A DNA stretch of 17,853 nt from DAIDKA01 sp049792815 (GCA_049792815.1 JBARBG010000004.1:1-17853); one strand, 5' to 3'; positions 1 through 7,130 are shown, counted from the stretch's first letter. Notes: a model not told the origin generated them from the letters alone. Translations and numbers: made by a program.

Positions 1-381
1 TGGTTGCACGCGGTGCTGACGACGCTGTCGAAGAAGAGCGAACTCGCATCGGCGATCCGATATGCGCTCTCTCGGTGGCCTGCCTTGACCCGTTACCGGG
101 ATGATGGGCGCCTGGAAATAGACAATACCGCCGCCGAACGCGCATTGCGCGTGGTGGCTTTGGGAAGGAAGAACTGGCTGTTCGCAGGATCCGATGACGG
201 CGGCGAGCGCGCCGCCGTCATCTACTCGATCCTGGGTACTGCCAAACTCAACGATCTGAACCCTGAGAGCTACCTACGCTACGTGCTGGAGCGGATCGCG
301 GAGCATCCCATTAACCGCATCGACGAGCTCTTGCCTTGGAACGTTGCTGCCGAAAAGCCAGAGATGCGCCGAGCTGCCTGA
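1..381 (+). CDS. tnpC: IS66-family transposase TnpC, C-terminal part (5' end outside window)
   Basis: This is the C-terminal portion of an IS66 DDE transposase; the frame is open from the first base, so the gene begins upstream of the window. The IS66 signature around the catalytic glutamate is visible (DNTAAERALRVVALGRKNWL, then FAGSDDGGERAA), followed by the usual C-terminal helix ending in INRIDELLPW. It lines up without gaps over most of its length with the end of the second TnpC in this window (residues about 398-523 there), but with many substitutions, roughly one third by eye. It therefore belongs to a different IS66 element, not to a second copy of the same one. The stop is at 379-381, 32 bases before the element's right end. 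Whether the element is complete upstream cannot be seen. Confidence 0.93.
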   Translation, partial: WLHAVLTTLSKKSELASAIRYALSRWPALTRYRDDGRLEIDNTAAERALRVVALGRKNWLFAGSDDGGERAAVIYSILGTAKLNDLNPESYLRYVLERIAEHPINRIDELLPWNVAAEKPEMRRAA

Positions 382-404
382 CCCGCGTCAATGTGCCGCT
401 GCCC

Positions 405-413
405 TACGCTTAC
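405..413 (-). repeat. IS66 right terminal inverted repeat (outer end)
   Basis: The outermost bases read GTAAGCGTA inward on the minus strand, matching the IS66 consensus tip GTAAGCG. Only the tip is marked; the full repeat probably extends inward toward about 390. Confidence 0.7.
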
Positions 414-742
414 GTTGAATCCACAGTCATTTCTGCCTCAGTGCGCCGATTTACGACGCCGCTGGCCATCATTGACGCGCGGGGCGCCTCGACAGCCTCT
501 CCTAGGCGCCGAATGCCCTGGATCGTCCGCCTACTAGCCCGAGGGCCAGGCGCTTCGGGATACGAGGTGTGTCACCTCCACTGAGGCAGCGTCCTTGAAC
601 GTGGTAGCAACTGTTGCAAAGCCACTTTGGGGGTAAGCATCAGCATGAGCCTAGGCCTTGGGCTAGGAATGGCGAGGCATTGCAATGACGACCGTGACCA
701 TGGGGAGGGGGAGGAGTATCGTCGTTTCCCGTCGGGCACGGA
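414..742. other. Gene-free stretch between IS66 end and hipBA control region
   Basis: I see no supported gene here. The short open frames have no homology that I recognise, no good ribosome-binding site, and overlap one another. Composition changes from GC-rich to very AT-rich at about 740, where the hipBA control region begins. Confidence 0.6.
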
Positions 743-756
743 CTATACTGTATTAA
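743..756 (+). promoter_or_regulatory. Putative HipB operator O1
   Basis: CTATACTGTATTAA contains the 9-base odd palindrome ATACTGTAT (745-753). A second copy differing at one base lies at 823-836. HipB-type antitoxins are known to bind several short palindromes upstream of their operon and repress it, so these are the natural candidate operators. Assignment to HipB is inference. Confidence 0.55.
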
Positions 757-813
757 GTATATTAGTTAACTTTAAGCACCTTTTAAAGGGTTATATTCGA
801 ATATGTGGCTTTT

Positions 814-819
814 TATGAT
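814..819 (+). promoter_or_regulatory. Candidate -10 box of hipBA promoter
   Basis: TATGAT matches the sigma-70 -10 consensus at five of six bases. A weak -35-like TTATAT lies 17 bases upstream (791-796). The predicted transcript start, about 826, falls inside the downstream operator-like palindrome, which would suit autorepression. Confidence 0.4.
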
Positions 820-822
820 ATC

Positions 823-836
823 CTATACAGTATTAA
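823..836 (+). promoter_or_regulatory. Putative HipB operator O2
   Basis: CTATACAGTATTAA matches O1 at 13 of 14 bases; its core ATACAGTAT (825-833) is the exact reverse complement of the O1 core. The centres of the two sites are 80 bases apart (749 and 829). The site sits just downstream of the candidate -10 box and 32 bases before the hipB start codon. Confidence 0.55.
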
Positions 837-868
837 CGTCTGATTTTAACCCCTATTAAGGTGTACTG

Positions 869-1495
869 ATGGACGCTCCCTACGCCGTTAAGCAGCTAAC
901 CCAGGCGCTCAAAGATGCGCGCTTGGCAACAGGCGACTCGCAGAAAGAACTCGCCGATCGCGCTGGACTTGGGCAAAACCGCTTAACGCTGATTGAAACC
1001 GGTCAGGTTGACCTTCGCGCCTCTACCCTGATTCAGCTGGCGCGGGCACTGGATCTTGAGCTGGTCCTAGTGCCACGGCGGCTACTTCCTGCTGTTCAGA
1101 GCCTCACGGTGGGACACCAACCTAAACCGGAAAAGGACGCTGAGCGTCGCTCGGTACGTGGTTCCCCAATCAGAGTTTTGCGGCACATCGAACGTCACCT
1201 AGGTGCGCTCGAGCGTGCCTATCCCGAGAGTCGGGAAGTTGCACAGGCGAAGCGCGACGCTCATGCGCTTCTCGAAGGCGGCTCCGAACTTCGCCCGGCC
1301 ACCATTCAGCCTTTACGCCGCACTGTCTTTTGGCTTGCGCGCGCCAGGACGAGCCAACCCCAGGCACAGCGGTATATGGCCAAGGCCGCCGCACAGTTGC
1401 AGGAGCTACGACAGACGCTGTCACAGACCGCGCATCTTCAGCAACTGCCGCGGGCCCAACCGGCCGCGTATGGGCTAGAGGATGAAATCTCATGA
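869..1495 (+). CDS. hipB: HipB-type antitoxin, XRE-family regulator with long C-terminal extension
   Basis: A DNA-binding antitoxin and autorepressor expected to bind and neutralise the HipA kinase encoded next. Residues about 9-72 form a Cro/C1-type helix-turn-helix (SQKELADRAGLG, then RLTLIETG, then STLIQLARALDLELVLV), the usual HipB fold including the strand after the last helix. The protein is 208 residues, against about 88 in E. coli HipB. Residues 73-98 look like a basic linker, and about 100-185 are predicted helical and rich in Arg, Ala and Gln, with no domain I recognise. The start is supported by AAGGTG (858-863), five bases before the ATG. The stop overlaps the hipA start (ATGA at 1492-1495), indicating translational coupling. 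Function is inferred from the fold plus the adjacent hipA. Confidence 0.85.
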   Translation: MDAPYAVKQLTQALKDARLATGDSQKELADRAGLGQNRLTLIETGQVDLRASTLIQLARALDLELVLVPRRLLPAVQSLTVGHQPKPEKDAERRSVRGSPIRVLRHIERHLGALERAYPESREVAQAKRDAHALLEGGSELRPATIQPLRRTVFWLARARTSQPQAQRYMAKAAAQLQELRQTLSQTAHLQQLPRAQPAAYGLEDEIS

Positions 1496-2748
1496 ATGAC
1501 GCCGTTGCAGTCCTTGACGTGTATTTGCACGGGAACAGCGTTGGTACGTTGACTCGAACTGCAGGAGACACAACCCTTTTCGCCTTCAACAGCCAATATA
1601 TCGAGGATGAAGCGCGAGCTACATTGAGCTTGTCGTTTAAGGCGAAAGACGGCGCCCTACGTACGCAGCTGAAGCCTTATCAAACGCGCTTGATGCCTTT
1701 CTTCTCAAACCTCCTGCCAGAAGGACACCTGCGCAAGTACTTGGCTGAGCGCGGTGACGTACACCCGGATCGCGAGTTCTTTCTGCTTTGGTTGCTTGGA
1801 GAGGACCTACCCGGAGCTCTACGCATCAAACCCGCCCAAGGAGACACGCTTCCGCCAGCATACGCCCGGGAGGAACGTGCGGAGTCCGACGGAAAGCGAG
1901 CTGACCCCGAAGGATCTGATGTAATGCGCTTCTCATTGGCCGGAGTGCAGCTCAAGTTTTCGGCCATCGCCGAGCCTTCTGGAGGACTCACAATTCCGGT
2001 CAAAGGGATTGGCGGCTCGTGGATCGTGAAGCTGCCTTCTGAACGTTATACCGGCGTGCCGCGCAACGAATACTCGATGATGACGCTGGCGGCCAAACTC
2101 GGCATAAACGTCCCGCGAATCAAGCTCGTGGACATTAATGAGATCGAAAATCTCCCGTCTGGCTTAGGCGCGCTGCGCGACCAGGAAGCCTTCGCGATCG
2201 AGCGATTTGATCACGTCCCCGGTGGCGTCCCGGTGCACATAGAGGACTTTGCACAGGTATTTGATGTATATCCAGCCAATAAATACAAGAAAGCAAGCTC
2301 AATGAACATTGCCACCGTGCTCGGAATTGAAACCTCCCAAGAGGATCTGAAGGAGTTCATCCGACGCCTGGTATTCAACGCCCTTATTGGTAACTCCGAT
2401 ATGCATGTAAAAAACTGGTCTCTGATTTATCCCGATCAGAAGCGACCGCACCTATCTCCGGCTTATGACTTTCTAACTACGACGGCGTACATCCCTGATG
2501 ACACCGCTGGGCTAAAATTCAGTCGCACCAAGAATTACAATGAACTTACATTCGATGAGCTTGCCCACATGGCTGACTGGGCAAAACTGCCCGAACAGTT
2601 GGTTCTGGATGCGGCAAAGGAAACAGTCTCGCTTTTTCACGAAGTGTGGTCTGAGGAAAGAAGAAATCTACCGCTTTCGGCGGATGTCATTGATGCGGTC
2701 GAACACCAGCTGCGCATTGTTCCTCTAGCTGGTCCTCCCGGCGCGTAG
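1492..2748 (+). CDS. hipA: HipA-type serine/threonine kinase toxin
   Basis: A type II toxin of the HipA kinase family; characterised E. coli HipA phosphorylates glutamyl-tRNA synthetase and causes growth arrest and persistence, but this enzyme's target is unknown. Length is 418 residues (E. coli about 440). The N-terminal HipA subdomain is present (LMPFFSNLLPEGHLRKYLAE, residues 67-86), so this is a full-length HipA, not the split HipS/HipT form. Kinase landmarks are all visible: the loop RFSLAGVQLKFSA (146-158), with S148 at the position of the autophosphorylated Ser150 of E. coli; the ATP-contacting Lys in WIVKLPS (K180); the catalytic NSDMHVKN (D303); and the metal-binding YDF (D326). The toxin looks catalytically intact. 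It overlaps hipB by four bases. There is no obvious terminator after the stop. Confidence 0.93.
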   Translation: MNDAVAVLDVYLHGNSVGTLTRTAGDTTLFAFNSQYIEDEARATLSLSFKAKDGALRTQLKPYQTRLMPFFSNLLPEGHLRKYLAERGDVHPDREFFLLWLLGEDLPGALRIKPAQGDTLPPAYAREERAESDGKRADPEGSDVMRFSLAGVQLKFSAIAEPSGGLTIPVKGIGGSWIVKLPSERYTGVPRNEYSMMTLAAKLGINVPRIKLVDINEIENLPSGLGALRDQEAFAIERFDHVPGGVPVHIEDFAQVFDVYPANKYKKASSMNIATVLGIETSQEDLKEFIRRLVFNALIGNSDMHVKNWSLIYPDQKRPHLSPAYDFLTTTAYIPDDTAGLKFSRTKNYNELTFDELAHMADWAKLPEQLVLDAAKETVSLFHEVWSEERRNLPLSADVIDAVEHQLRIVPLAGPPGA

Positions 2749-3188
2749 TGCTTCACACGTTTCGCTATTGCGTCAAGCGCGGCCTGAATATTCAGAACCA
2801 CGCTATTCCCGGCACTGGGCTCGCCCAACCACCGACCCCCGCGTGTTCCGGGTCAATAGCTGGGTCCTTTTCGAGCGCGCGGCGGAGCCCCTGCTTTCGC
2901 GACCAGGGTTCATGACGGCGCCGAATGACCTGAGGGTCGATTTTCTGTCCAGTTCATACCTTGGGACAATGGCCCCTTGACCCCGTTTCGCACGGCCGGA
3001 TTCAATTTGCGACCCCTGCTCTTGGACGGCAGGGTCCGCTCACCGAATCACGTGCGATCTGCGATGACGACCGGGCGAGAACGGCCACAACCGATCCTTC
3101 AAGCACCAGGGCCGATATTCCATGCACCGGTCAGTCTCTGCATGCCGCGTCCATGGCCGCATTGAACCAAGGAATCCCACGCCAATGC
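2749..3188. other. Gene-free stretch between convergent hipA and the c-di-GMP gene
   Basis: About 440 bases separate two convergent genes. Short open frames are present (for example 2768-2980), but none has a convincing start, ribosome site or recognisable product. I see no clear terminator hairpin with a U-tract on either strand. Confidence 0.5.
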
Positions 3189-5891
3189 TTATGCTATGAC
3201 CGACGGGCTTGCCTCCCTACCGCCCTGCGCACTTGCGGCGACAAACTGGGCGAATTCCAGCAAAGGCAGCGGCCGGCTATACAGGTACCCCTGGTGAGAG
3301 TTGCAGCCATGAAGGTGCAAGAACGCCCGCTGCTCCACGGTCTCGACCCCTTCGGCGATCACCTGCAGACCCAGGCTCGTCCCCATGGTGATAATGGTCT
3401 GGGCAATAATAGCGTCGTTGCGACTGTCCGGCAGGCTTGCAACAAAAGACTTGTCAATTTTCAGCACATCAAGCGGAAGCTTGCTCAAGTAGGACAGCGA
3501 CGAGTTACCAGTGCCAAAGTCGTCCAGCGAGAACCGGATCCCCAGTGACTTTAGATCCTTCATCTTGGCCAGGGTATCATCGACATCCTTGAGAACCACA
3601 CTTTCGGTAATCTCCATCGTCAGCCGTGTCGGATCCGCACCGGTCCGCTGCACCACATTTGCCACCAGCGCGACAAATTCTGGTAGATGGAACTGGAGCG
3701 CGCTGACATTTACGGCAAGGCGCAAATCACGCATCGCCGCATTCTTCGACCAGGCGACGAGTTGCGCGCAGGCGGTTTGCAGCACCCACAGTCCTATAGG
3801 AAGTATGAGGCCCGTCTCTTCCGCAAGGCTAATGAAGGATCCCGGCAGTATCATACCGTGCTCGTGGTGCACCCAACGCAGCAGCGCCTCAGCGCCGAAT
3901 ATTTTGCCGTCCTGCTCCAATTGCGGCTGGTAATAAAGGCGCAGTTGCCCGAGCTGCAGCGCCAGGCGCAGATCCGATTCCAGCGCGCTTCGTCGATCCA
4001 GTGCGATCTGCATCGCGGGATCGAAGAAGCGCGCCGTGTTGCGCCCCGCGCCTTTGGCCTGGTACATAGCCAGATCAGCGTGTTTGAGCACGGTTTCGAC
4101 CGTTTCCTCCTCACCGCGAAACAGCGTTATACCCAAGCTGGCCGGAGAATGGTATTCGCGCTCATCAATGTGATACGGTCGGGCCAGCGCCTCACGCAGC
4201 GTTTCACCAACGGCACCTGCATAAACCGCGGCGGCCTGGGCGTCCTCCCCCAGATCAGAAATAATGACCACAAACTCGTCGCCGCCAAGGCGAGCCACCG
4301 TGTCGTGTCCACGCACATTGGCCTGGATTCGTTTCGCCGCTATGACCAGCAGCTCGTCGCCGACGTTGTGGCCGCGCGTGTCATTAAGCACTTTGAAATT
4401 GTCCAGATCCAGAAAGAGGGCCGCACTCATGCGACCGCTGCGGCGGTTACCGGCCATGATCTGGGACATGCGGTCGTACAACAGCCGGCGATTGGGCAAT
4501 TGGGTAAGGGGATCAAAGTAAGCAAGCGTATGAATCTTCTCCTCTGCCTGCTTTGCTTCGGTAACGTCTGAGAAGGAGCTCACGTAGTGCGTTATCTCGC
4601 CCGATGGCGCTCGGACCGCCGTGATCGAGCCCCGTGCTATAAATGGATTGCCGTTCTTGCGCCGGGTCCACAATTCTCCCTGCCAGTGGCCAGAAGTGGA
4701 AATTTGCCTCGCTAATGCCTGGATGACCGCCGGATCTTGCCGGGCATCATTCAGGCCGCGAACCGGCGTGCCAATCATCTCCTGGGCAGCGAATCCAGTG
4801 AGCACCGTGAATGCCTGATTGACGCGCAGGATCCGGTCATCATTACCAGAAATTACGATGGCCTCACGAGACTCCAAAGCAACCGCGGCGATGCGAAGCT
4901 CATCCGCGGCCATTTTCAATTTGGTGACGTCCTGAGCAAATATGACGATTCCGCCCACGCTGCCATCCTCGGCGTACCAGGGCCGGATTTCCCAATTCGC
5001 CCATCGAACCGAACCATCGCGCAGCTCGACGCGCTCTTCCTCGCGGCGCACCACATCCCCGGACATCGCACGCGCATGGAGCGACTTGTACGAGTCGGGA
5101 AGATCGGGAAAGACCTCGTAATGGCCCCGACCTACTACGTCCTCGTCGCGTTGGAAATTTTCGTCCAACCAGCGCCGACTGACGGCGATGTACCGCATCT
5201 GCCGGTCGAACATCGCCATTGATGTCGGTGCATGATCAATAAATAAGCGCTGGCGCTCGCGACTGTCGCGCAGTTGGGTTTCACTTTTCTTACGACGCGC
5301 GATTTCGCGTTCCCGCTCGGCCCGCTCGGTTTGCAGTGCGGCGGTACGCAGCGCGATGCCGCGCTCAAGGCTTGCATGGAACTCGCGGGAATGCAGAATC
5401 CCTTGCACCGCCTTGGCGCAGTTACTCATGGTCTCGACGTGTTCTGCACCAAAGTTTCGCGGCCGCCGATCAATGGCACACAGCGTACCGATGGCATGTC
5501 CGGCTCGGCTGTAGATCGGCACGCCCAGGTAGGCGCGAATGCGGGGCTCATCGACTACGAGTGGATTATTGGCGAATCTCTGATCAAGGAGCGTGTCACA
5601 GACTACTAGCGGTTCGCGCCCGCTGATGGTGTGCGTGCAAAATGATATTTCGCGGGGAGTTTCGGATGCGTCCAACCCGACTTTGGATTTGAACCACTGT
5701 CGGCATTCATCCATAAGGGACAAGAGCAGGATTGGGACCTGCATGGTCTTGGCCGCCAACCGGGTAATGCCGTCAAACGACTCTTCCGGTGGCGTATCGA
5801 GTATGCACAGATTCCGCAGGGCCGCGAGCCGACTGGCCTCGTCCTGGTCAATGCCCGGCTCGACAGGAGAAGAAGGCGCGCTCGTAGCCAT
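3189..5891 (-). CDS. GAF-PAS-PAS-GGDEF-EAL cyclic-di-GMP synthase/phosphodiesterase
   Basis: A 900-residue cytoplasmic sensor protein predicted to make or degrade cyclic-di-GMP. Domains in order: GAF about 20-165; a charged coiled-coil linker about 170-210; PAS 1 about 211-325; PAS 2 about 330-446; GGDEF about 455-622; EAL about 635-885. The GGDEF active site is intact (LGGDEF at 535-540), with an intact product-inhibition I-site RxxD (RGHD, 527-530) five residues before it. The EAL site also looks intact: EALLRW at 668-673, NVS (728-730), DDFGTG at 790-795, KIDKSF and AEGVET. DDFGTG is followed by N where Tyr is common. No transmembrane segment is seen. A long antisense open frame inside it is a shadow. 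The start ATG has only a weak GGCAAGA upstream. A palindrome at 5907-5924 lies 15 bases before the start. Confidence 0.95.
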   Translation of the reverse strand: MATSAPSSPVEPGIDQDEASRLAALRNLCILDTPPEESFDGITRLAAKTMQVPILLLSLMDECRQWFKSKVGLDASETPREISFCTHTISGREPLVVCDTLLDQRFANNPLVVDEPRIRAYLGVPIYSRAGHAIGTLCAIDRRPRNFGAEHVETMSNCAKAVQGILHSREFHASLERGIALRTAALQTERAEREREIARRKKSETQLRDSRERQRLFIDHAPTSMAMFDRQMRYIAVSRRWLDENFQRDEDVVGRGHYEVFPDLPDSYKSLHARAMSGDVVRREEERVELRDGSVRWANWEIRPWYAEDGSVGGIVIFAQDVTKLKMAADELRIAAVALESREAIVISGNDDRILRVNQAFTVLTGFAAQEMIGTPVRGLNDARQDPAVIQALARQISTSGHWQGELWTRRKNGNPFIARGSITAVRAPSGEITHYVSSFSDVTEAKQAEEKIHTLAYFDPLTQLPNRRLLYDRMSQIMAGNRRSGRMSAALFLDLDNFKVLNDTRGHNVGDELLVIAAKRIQANVRGHDTVARLGGDEFVVIISDLGEDAQAAAVYAGAVGETLREALARPYHIDEREYHSPASLGITLFRGEEETVETVLKHADLAMYQAKGAGRNTARFFDPAMQIALDRRSALESDLRLALQLGQLRLYYQPQLEQDGKIFGAEALLRWVHHEHGMILPGSFISLAEETGLILPIGLWVLQTACAQLVAWSKNAAMRDLRLAVNVSALQFHLPEFVALVANVVQRTGADPTRLTMEITESVVLKDVDDTLAKMKDLKSLGIRFSLDDFGTGNSSLSYLSKLPLDVLKIDKSFVASLPDSRNDAIIAQTIITMGTSLGLQVIAEGVETVEQRAFLHLHGCNSHQGYLYSRPLPLLEFAQFVAASAQGGREASPSVIA

Positions 5892-5906
5892 GTGAAGTCT
5901 TGCCGG

Positions 5907-5924
5907 ATGTAATCCCTATTACAT
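5907..5924 (-). promoter_or_regulatory. Palindromic operator or leader hairpin before the GGDEF-EAL gene
   Basis: Two perfect 7-base arms, ATGTAAT (5907-5913) and ATTACAT (5918-5924), are separated by four bases. The site lies 15 bases upstream of the start codon on the minus strand, where a repressor or an mRNA hairpin could control expression. On the minus strand a -10-like TATTAT lies immediately upstream (5922-5927 region, overlapping the palindrome edge). Confidence 0.45.
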
Positions 5925-5954
5925 AATAGTTGCTGCTGGAGGAGCTTGATTGGT

Positions 5955-6013
5955 CCCCGATTGGAACTGAGGCGCACGTCACGGAGTTACCGAATATCCG
6001 TTCCAAATCGGGG
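5955..6013. repeat. Long imperfect inverted repeat upstream of GGDEF-EAL gene
   Basis: CCCCGATTGGAAC (5955-5967) is the reverse complement of GTTCCAAATCGGGG (6000-6013) apart from one extra A, with a 32-base loop. It is a regulatory site, a structured leader, or the relic of an element end; nothing in the sequence decides which. Confidence 0.45.
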
Positions 6014-6133
6014 TGGCCGGCCGCTGCGGGGCAAGGTTGTTGGCTCTTCAAACGTCTCTTCTGGGCCGAGAGCGACTGAAATGGCTGTAGAGTCGGGATG
6101 TGACGCGGTGACATTAGGTCTGGGTTGTCTGTT

Positions 6134-6155
6134 GCCGCCTCTTTCGTCTGGCGGC
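6134..6155 (-). repeat. Hairpin in the intron 3' end (likely part of domain VI)
   Basis: GCCGCC (6134-6139) and GGCGGC (6150-6155) form a perfect 6-base stem with a 10-base loop. Its position shortly downstream of domain V fits domain VI, which carries the branch-point adenosine. I have not identified the branch-point base. Confidence 0.4.
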
Positions 6156-6200
6156 GCCTAAGTACCCTCGCCGTCGCTCCGTTTTCACACCCCGCTCATC

Positions 6201-6233
6201 GAACCGGACGTGCAGATCTCCCGCATCCGGCTC
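6201..6233 (-). ncRNA. Group II intron domain V
   Basis: On the minus strand a 33-base hairpin begins GAGCCGGA and ends TCCGGTTC, giving an 8-pair lower stem that contains the catalytic AGC triad. A two-base CG bulge on the 3' side and a short upper stem (TGCGG paired with CTGCA) follow. This is the conserved architecture of domain V. It starts 12 bases after the maturase stop codon. The terminal loop is five bases (GAGAT), where a four-base GNRA loop is usual. Confidence 0.75.
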
Positions 6234-6245
6234 TCGGACAGAACC

Positions 6246-7037
6246 TCACGCCTTCACCCACGACGGGCCGCGTCCAAGCTGTACAAGACGTACGAGACCG
6301 AAGTACCCGTACAGGTGCGAGAGTGGATAAGTCCCGCCCCGGCGTCCCCCCGTCTTATGCTCGCGACGCAGCCACCGGCGTAACCGCACAGCGGTGTAGT
6401 TGTCGAGCGCCCGATACGCGGGGCGGACGGTGCCTACTTTGAAGTAGTTCGCCCAGCCGCGCAGCGTGCGGTTCAACTGCTCCACCAACTCTGTGGTGTC
6501 TTGCCACGTCATCGAGTTGCTCGTGAGCGCATGGACCTTTTCGACCGTGCGCCGGATGCTCTTCTTGGACGGCCGCATACCTAGATAGGCTTTGCCGGTT
6601 GTCCGCTGATACATCCTCCCGAACGTGTATCCCAGGAAGTCGAACGTCCCTTGCGGGACCGTACAGATTCGCGTCTTCTCCTCGTTGACCGTCAGCTTCA
6701 GTCTGCCCATGAGCTCGCGCATCCGGGTCAGCGCCTGTTCGGCGTTGCCCCGTGTGCACAGGATCACGAGATCATCCGCATAGGTCACAATGCGAGAGCC
6801 GAGGCTCTGCTCAAGGCCAAGCTTCTTCCATCCCAACTCGAACCGGCGCATATACAGATTCGCCAGCAGTGGTGAGAGGGGTGAGCCCTGCGGGATGCCG
6901 CGGCCACTGTCCTTGGCCTCGGTCGTGCGCCTCTTCCGGCCTTTATCGTCGGTATCTTCAACGGCACATTTGACCCTGAAACGACATAGCCCTCGGCCAA
7001 TACCTGCCGGCCGGAACCGGGCAGAGCGGACGTCCAC
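6246..7037 (-). pseudogene. ltrA: Group II intron reverse transcriptase/maturase, N-terminally truncated
   Basis: The C-terminal part of an intron-encoded protein that normally splices and mobilises its intron. Visible in order: the RT motif GIPQGSPLSPLLANLY (residues 47-62), the catalytic YADD (86-89), NEEKT (108-112), DFLGYTF (123-129) and the maturase signature RGWANYF (193-199), ending in a basic C-terminus with no HNH endonuclease. Full-length relatives have over 400 residues; here the finger motifs RT0 to RT3 are missing. The open frame starts at a GTG (7037) just after an in-frame stop, but similarity begins only at about the stretch KCAVEDTDDKGRK, so the first 22 or so residues are probably unrelated sequence joined at about 6975-6985. 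It is almost certainly inactive. Confidence 0.85.
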
Positions 7038-7055
7038 CAGCCCGAGTTATAGATA

Positions 7056-7076
7056 GGTATTGACCTAAGTAATGCC
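7056..7076 (+). promoter_or_regulatory. Imperfect inverted repeat overlapping the -35 region of the AHSA1/arsR promoter
   Basis: GGTATT (7056-7061) and AATGCC (7071-7076) form an imperfect inverted repeat around the -35-like TTGACC. It could be a second operator for the ArsR-type regulator encoded downstream; this is weak evidence. Confidence 0.25.
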
Positions 7077-7088
7077 ATTCTGGATACT
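7060..7088 (+). promoter_or_regulatory. Sigma-70-like promoter for the AHSA1-arsR operon
   Basis: TTGACC (7060-7065) is a five-of-six match to the -35 consensus. With a 17-base spacer it is followed by GATACT (7083-7088), a four-of-six match to the -10 box. The start codon of the first gene is 42 bases after the -10 box. Confidence 0.5.
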
Positions 7089-7103
7089 AAGGCATATACC
7101 TTA
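7088..7103 (+). promoter_or_regulatory. Operator-like palindrome for the ArsR-type regulator
   Basis: TAAGGCATATACCTTA is self-complementary at all but one pair of its 16 positions. It starts at the end of the candidate -10 box and covers the predicted transcript start. ArsR-family regulators bind such imperfect palindromes in their own promoters, so the product of 7591-7980 is the likely ligand. That assignment is inference. Confidence 0.5.
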
Positions 7104-7130
7104 TTAACAGGCGCACGGAGACTGAGAATC

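Larger units (their letters stand above)
1..413 (+). mobile_element. Right end of an IS66-family element
   Basis: The transposase fragment is followed by a terminal sequence ending TACGCTTAC at 405-413. Read from the other strand this begins GTAAGCGTA, the conserved IS66 terminal repeat motif, and it matches the first eight bases of the left end of the other element in this window (GTAAGCGTCC at 15297). The next eight bases, 414-421 (GTTGAATC), would be the target-site duplication; its partner lies outside the window, so this cannot be confirmed. Confidence 0.8.
6115..6985 (-). mobile_element. Group II intron fragment (3' half: end of maturase ORF, domains V and VI)
   Basis: On the minus strand the fragment contains the C-terminal part of the intron-encoded reverse transcriptase, a domain V hairpin (6201-6233) and a probable domain VI region. 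The 5' ribozyme domains (I-III) and the N-terminal half of the reverse transcriptase are absent. Recognisable protein similarity stops at about 6975-6985, so both boundaries given are approximate. The 3' intron end cannot be placed exactly and lies somewhere around 6110-6160. Confidence 0.8.

Noticed and set aside
336..584. An 82-codon frame after the left tnpC
   Set aside because: It starts inside tnpC in another frame, crosses the IS66 end and has no recognisable product.
1170..1589. A 139-codon minus-strand frame over hipB and hipA
   Set aside because: It is antisense to two well-supported coupled genes.
869..2748. Reading the first toxin-antitoxin operon as a three-gene HipBST system
   Set aside because: HipA contains its own N-terminal subdomain (residues about 1-110), so there is no separate HipS, although HipB is long.
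2961..3548. A 195-codon plus-strand frame running into the GGDEF-EAL gene
   Set aside because: More than half is antisense to the real gene, and the rest has no ribosome site or recognisable motif.
3687..4571. A 294-codon plus-strand frame and several others opposite the GGDEF-EAL gene
   Set aside because: They are antisense to a 900-residue protein with intact conserved motifs. Long antisense frames are expected in GC-rich coding DNA, and their products resemble nothing.
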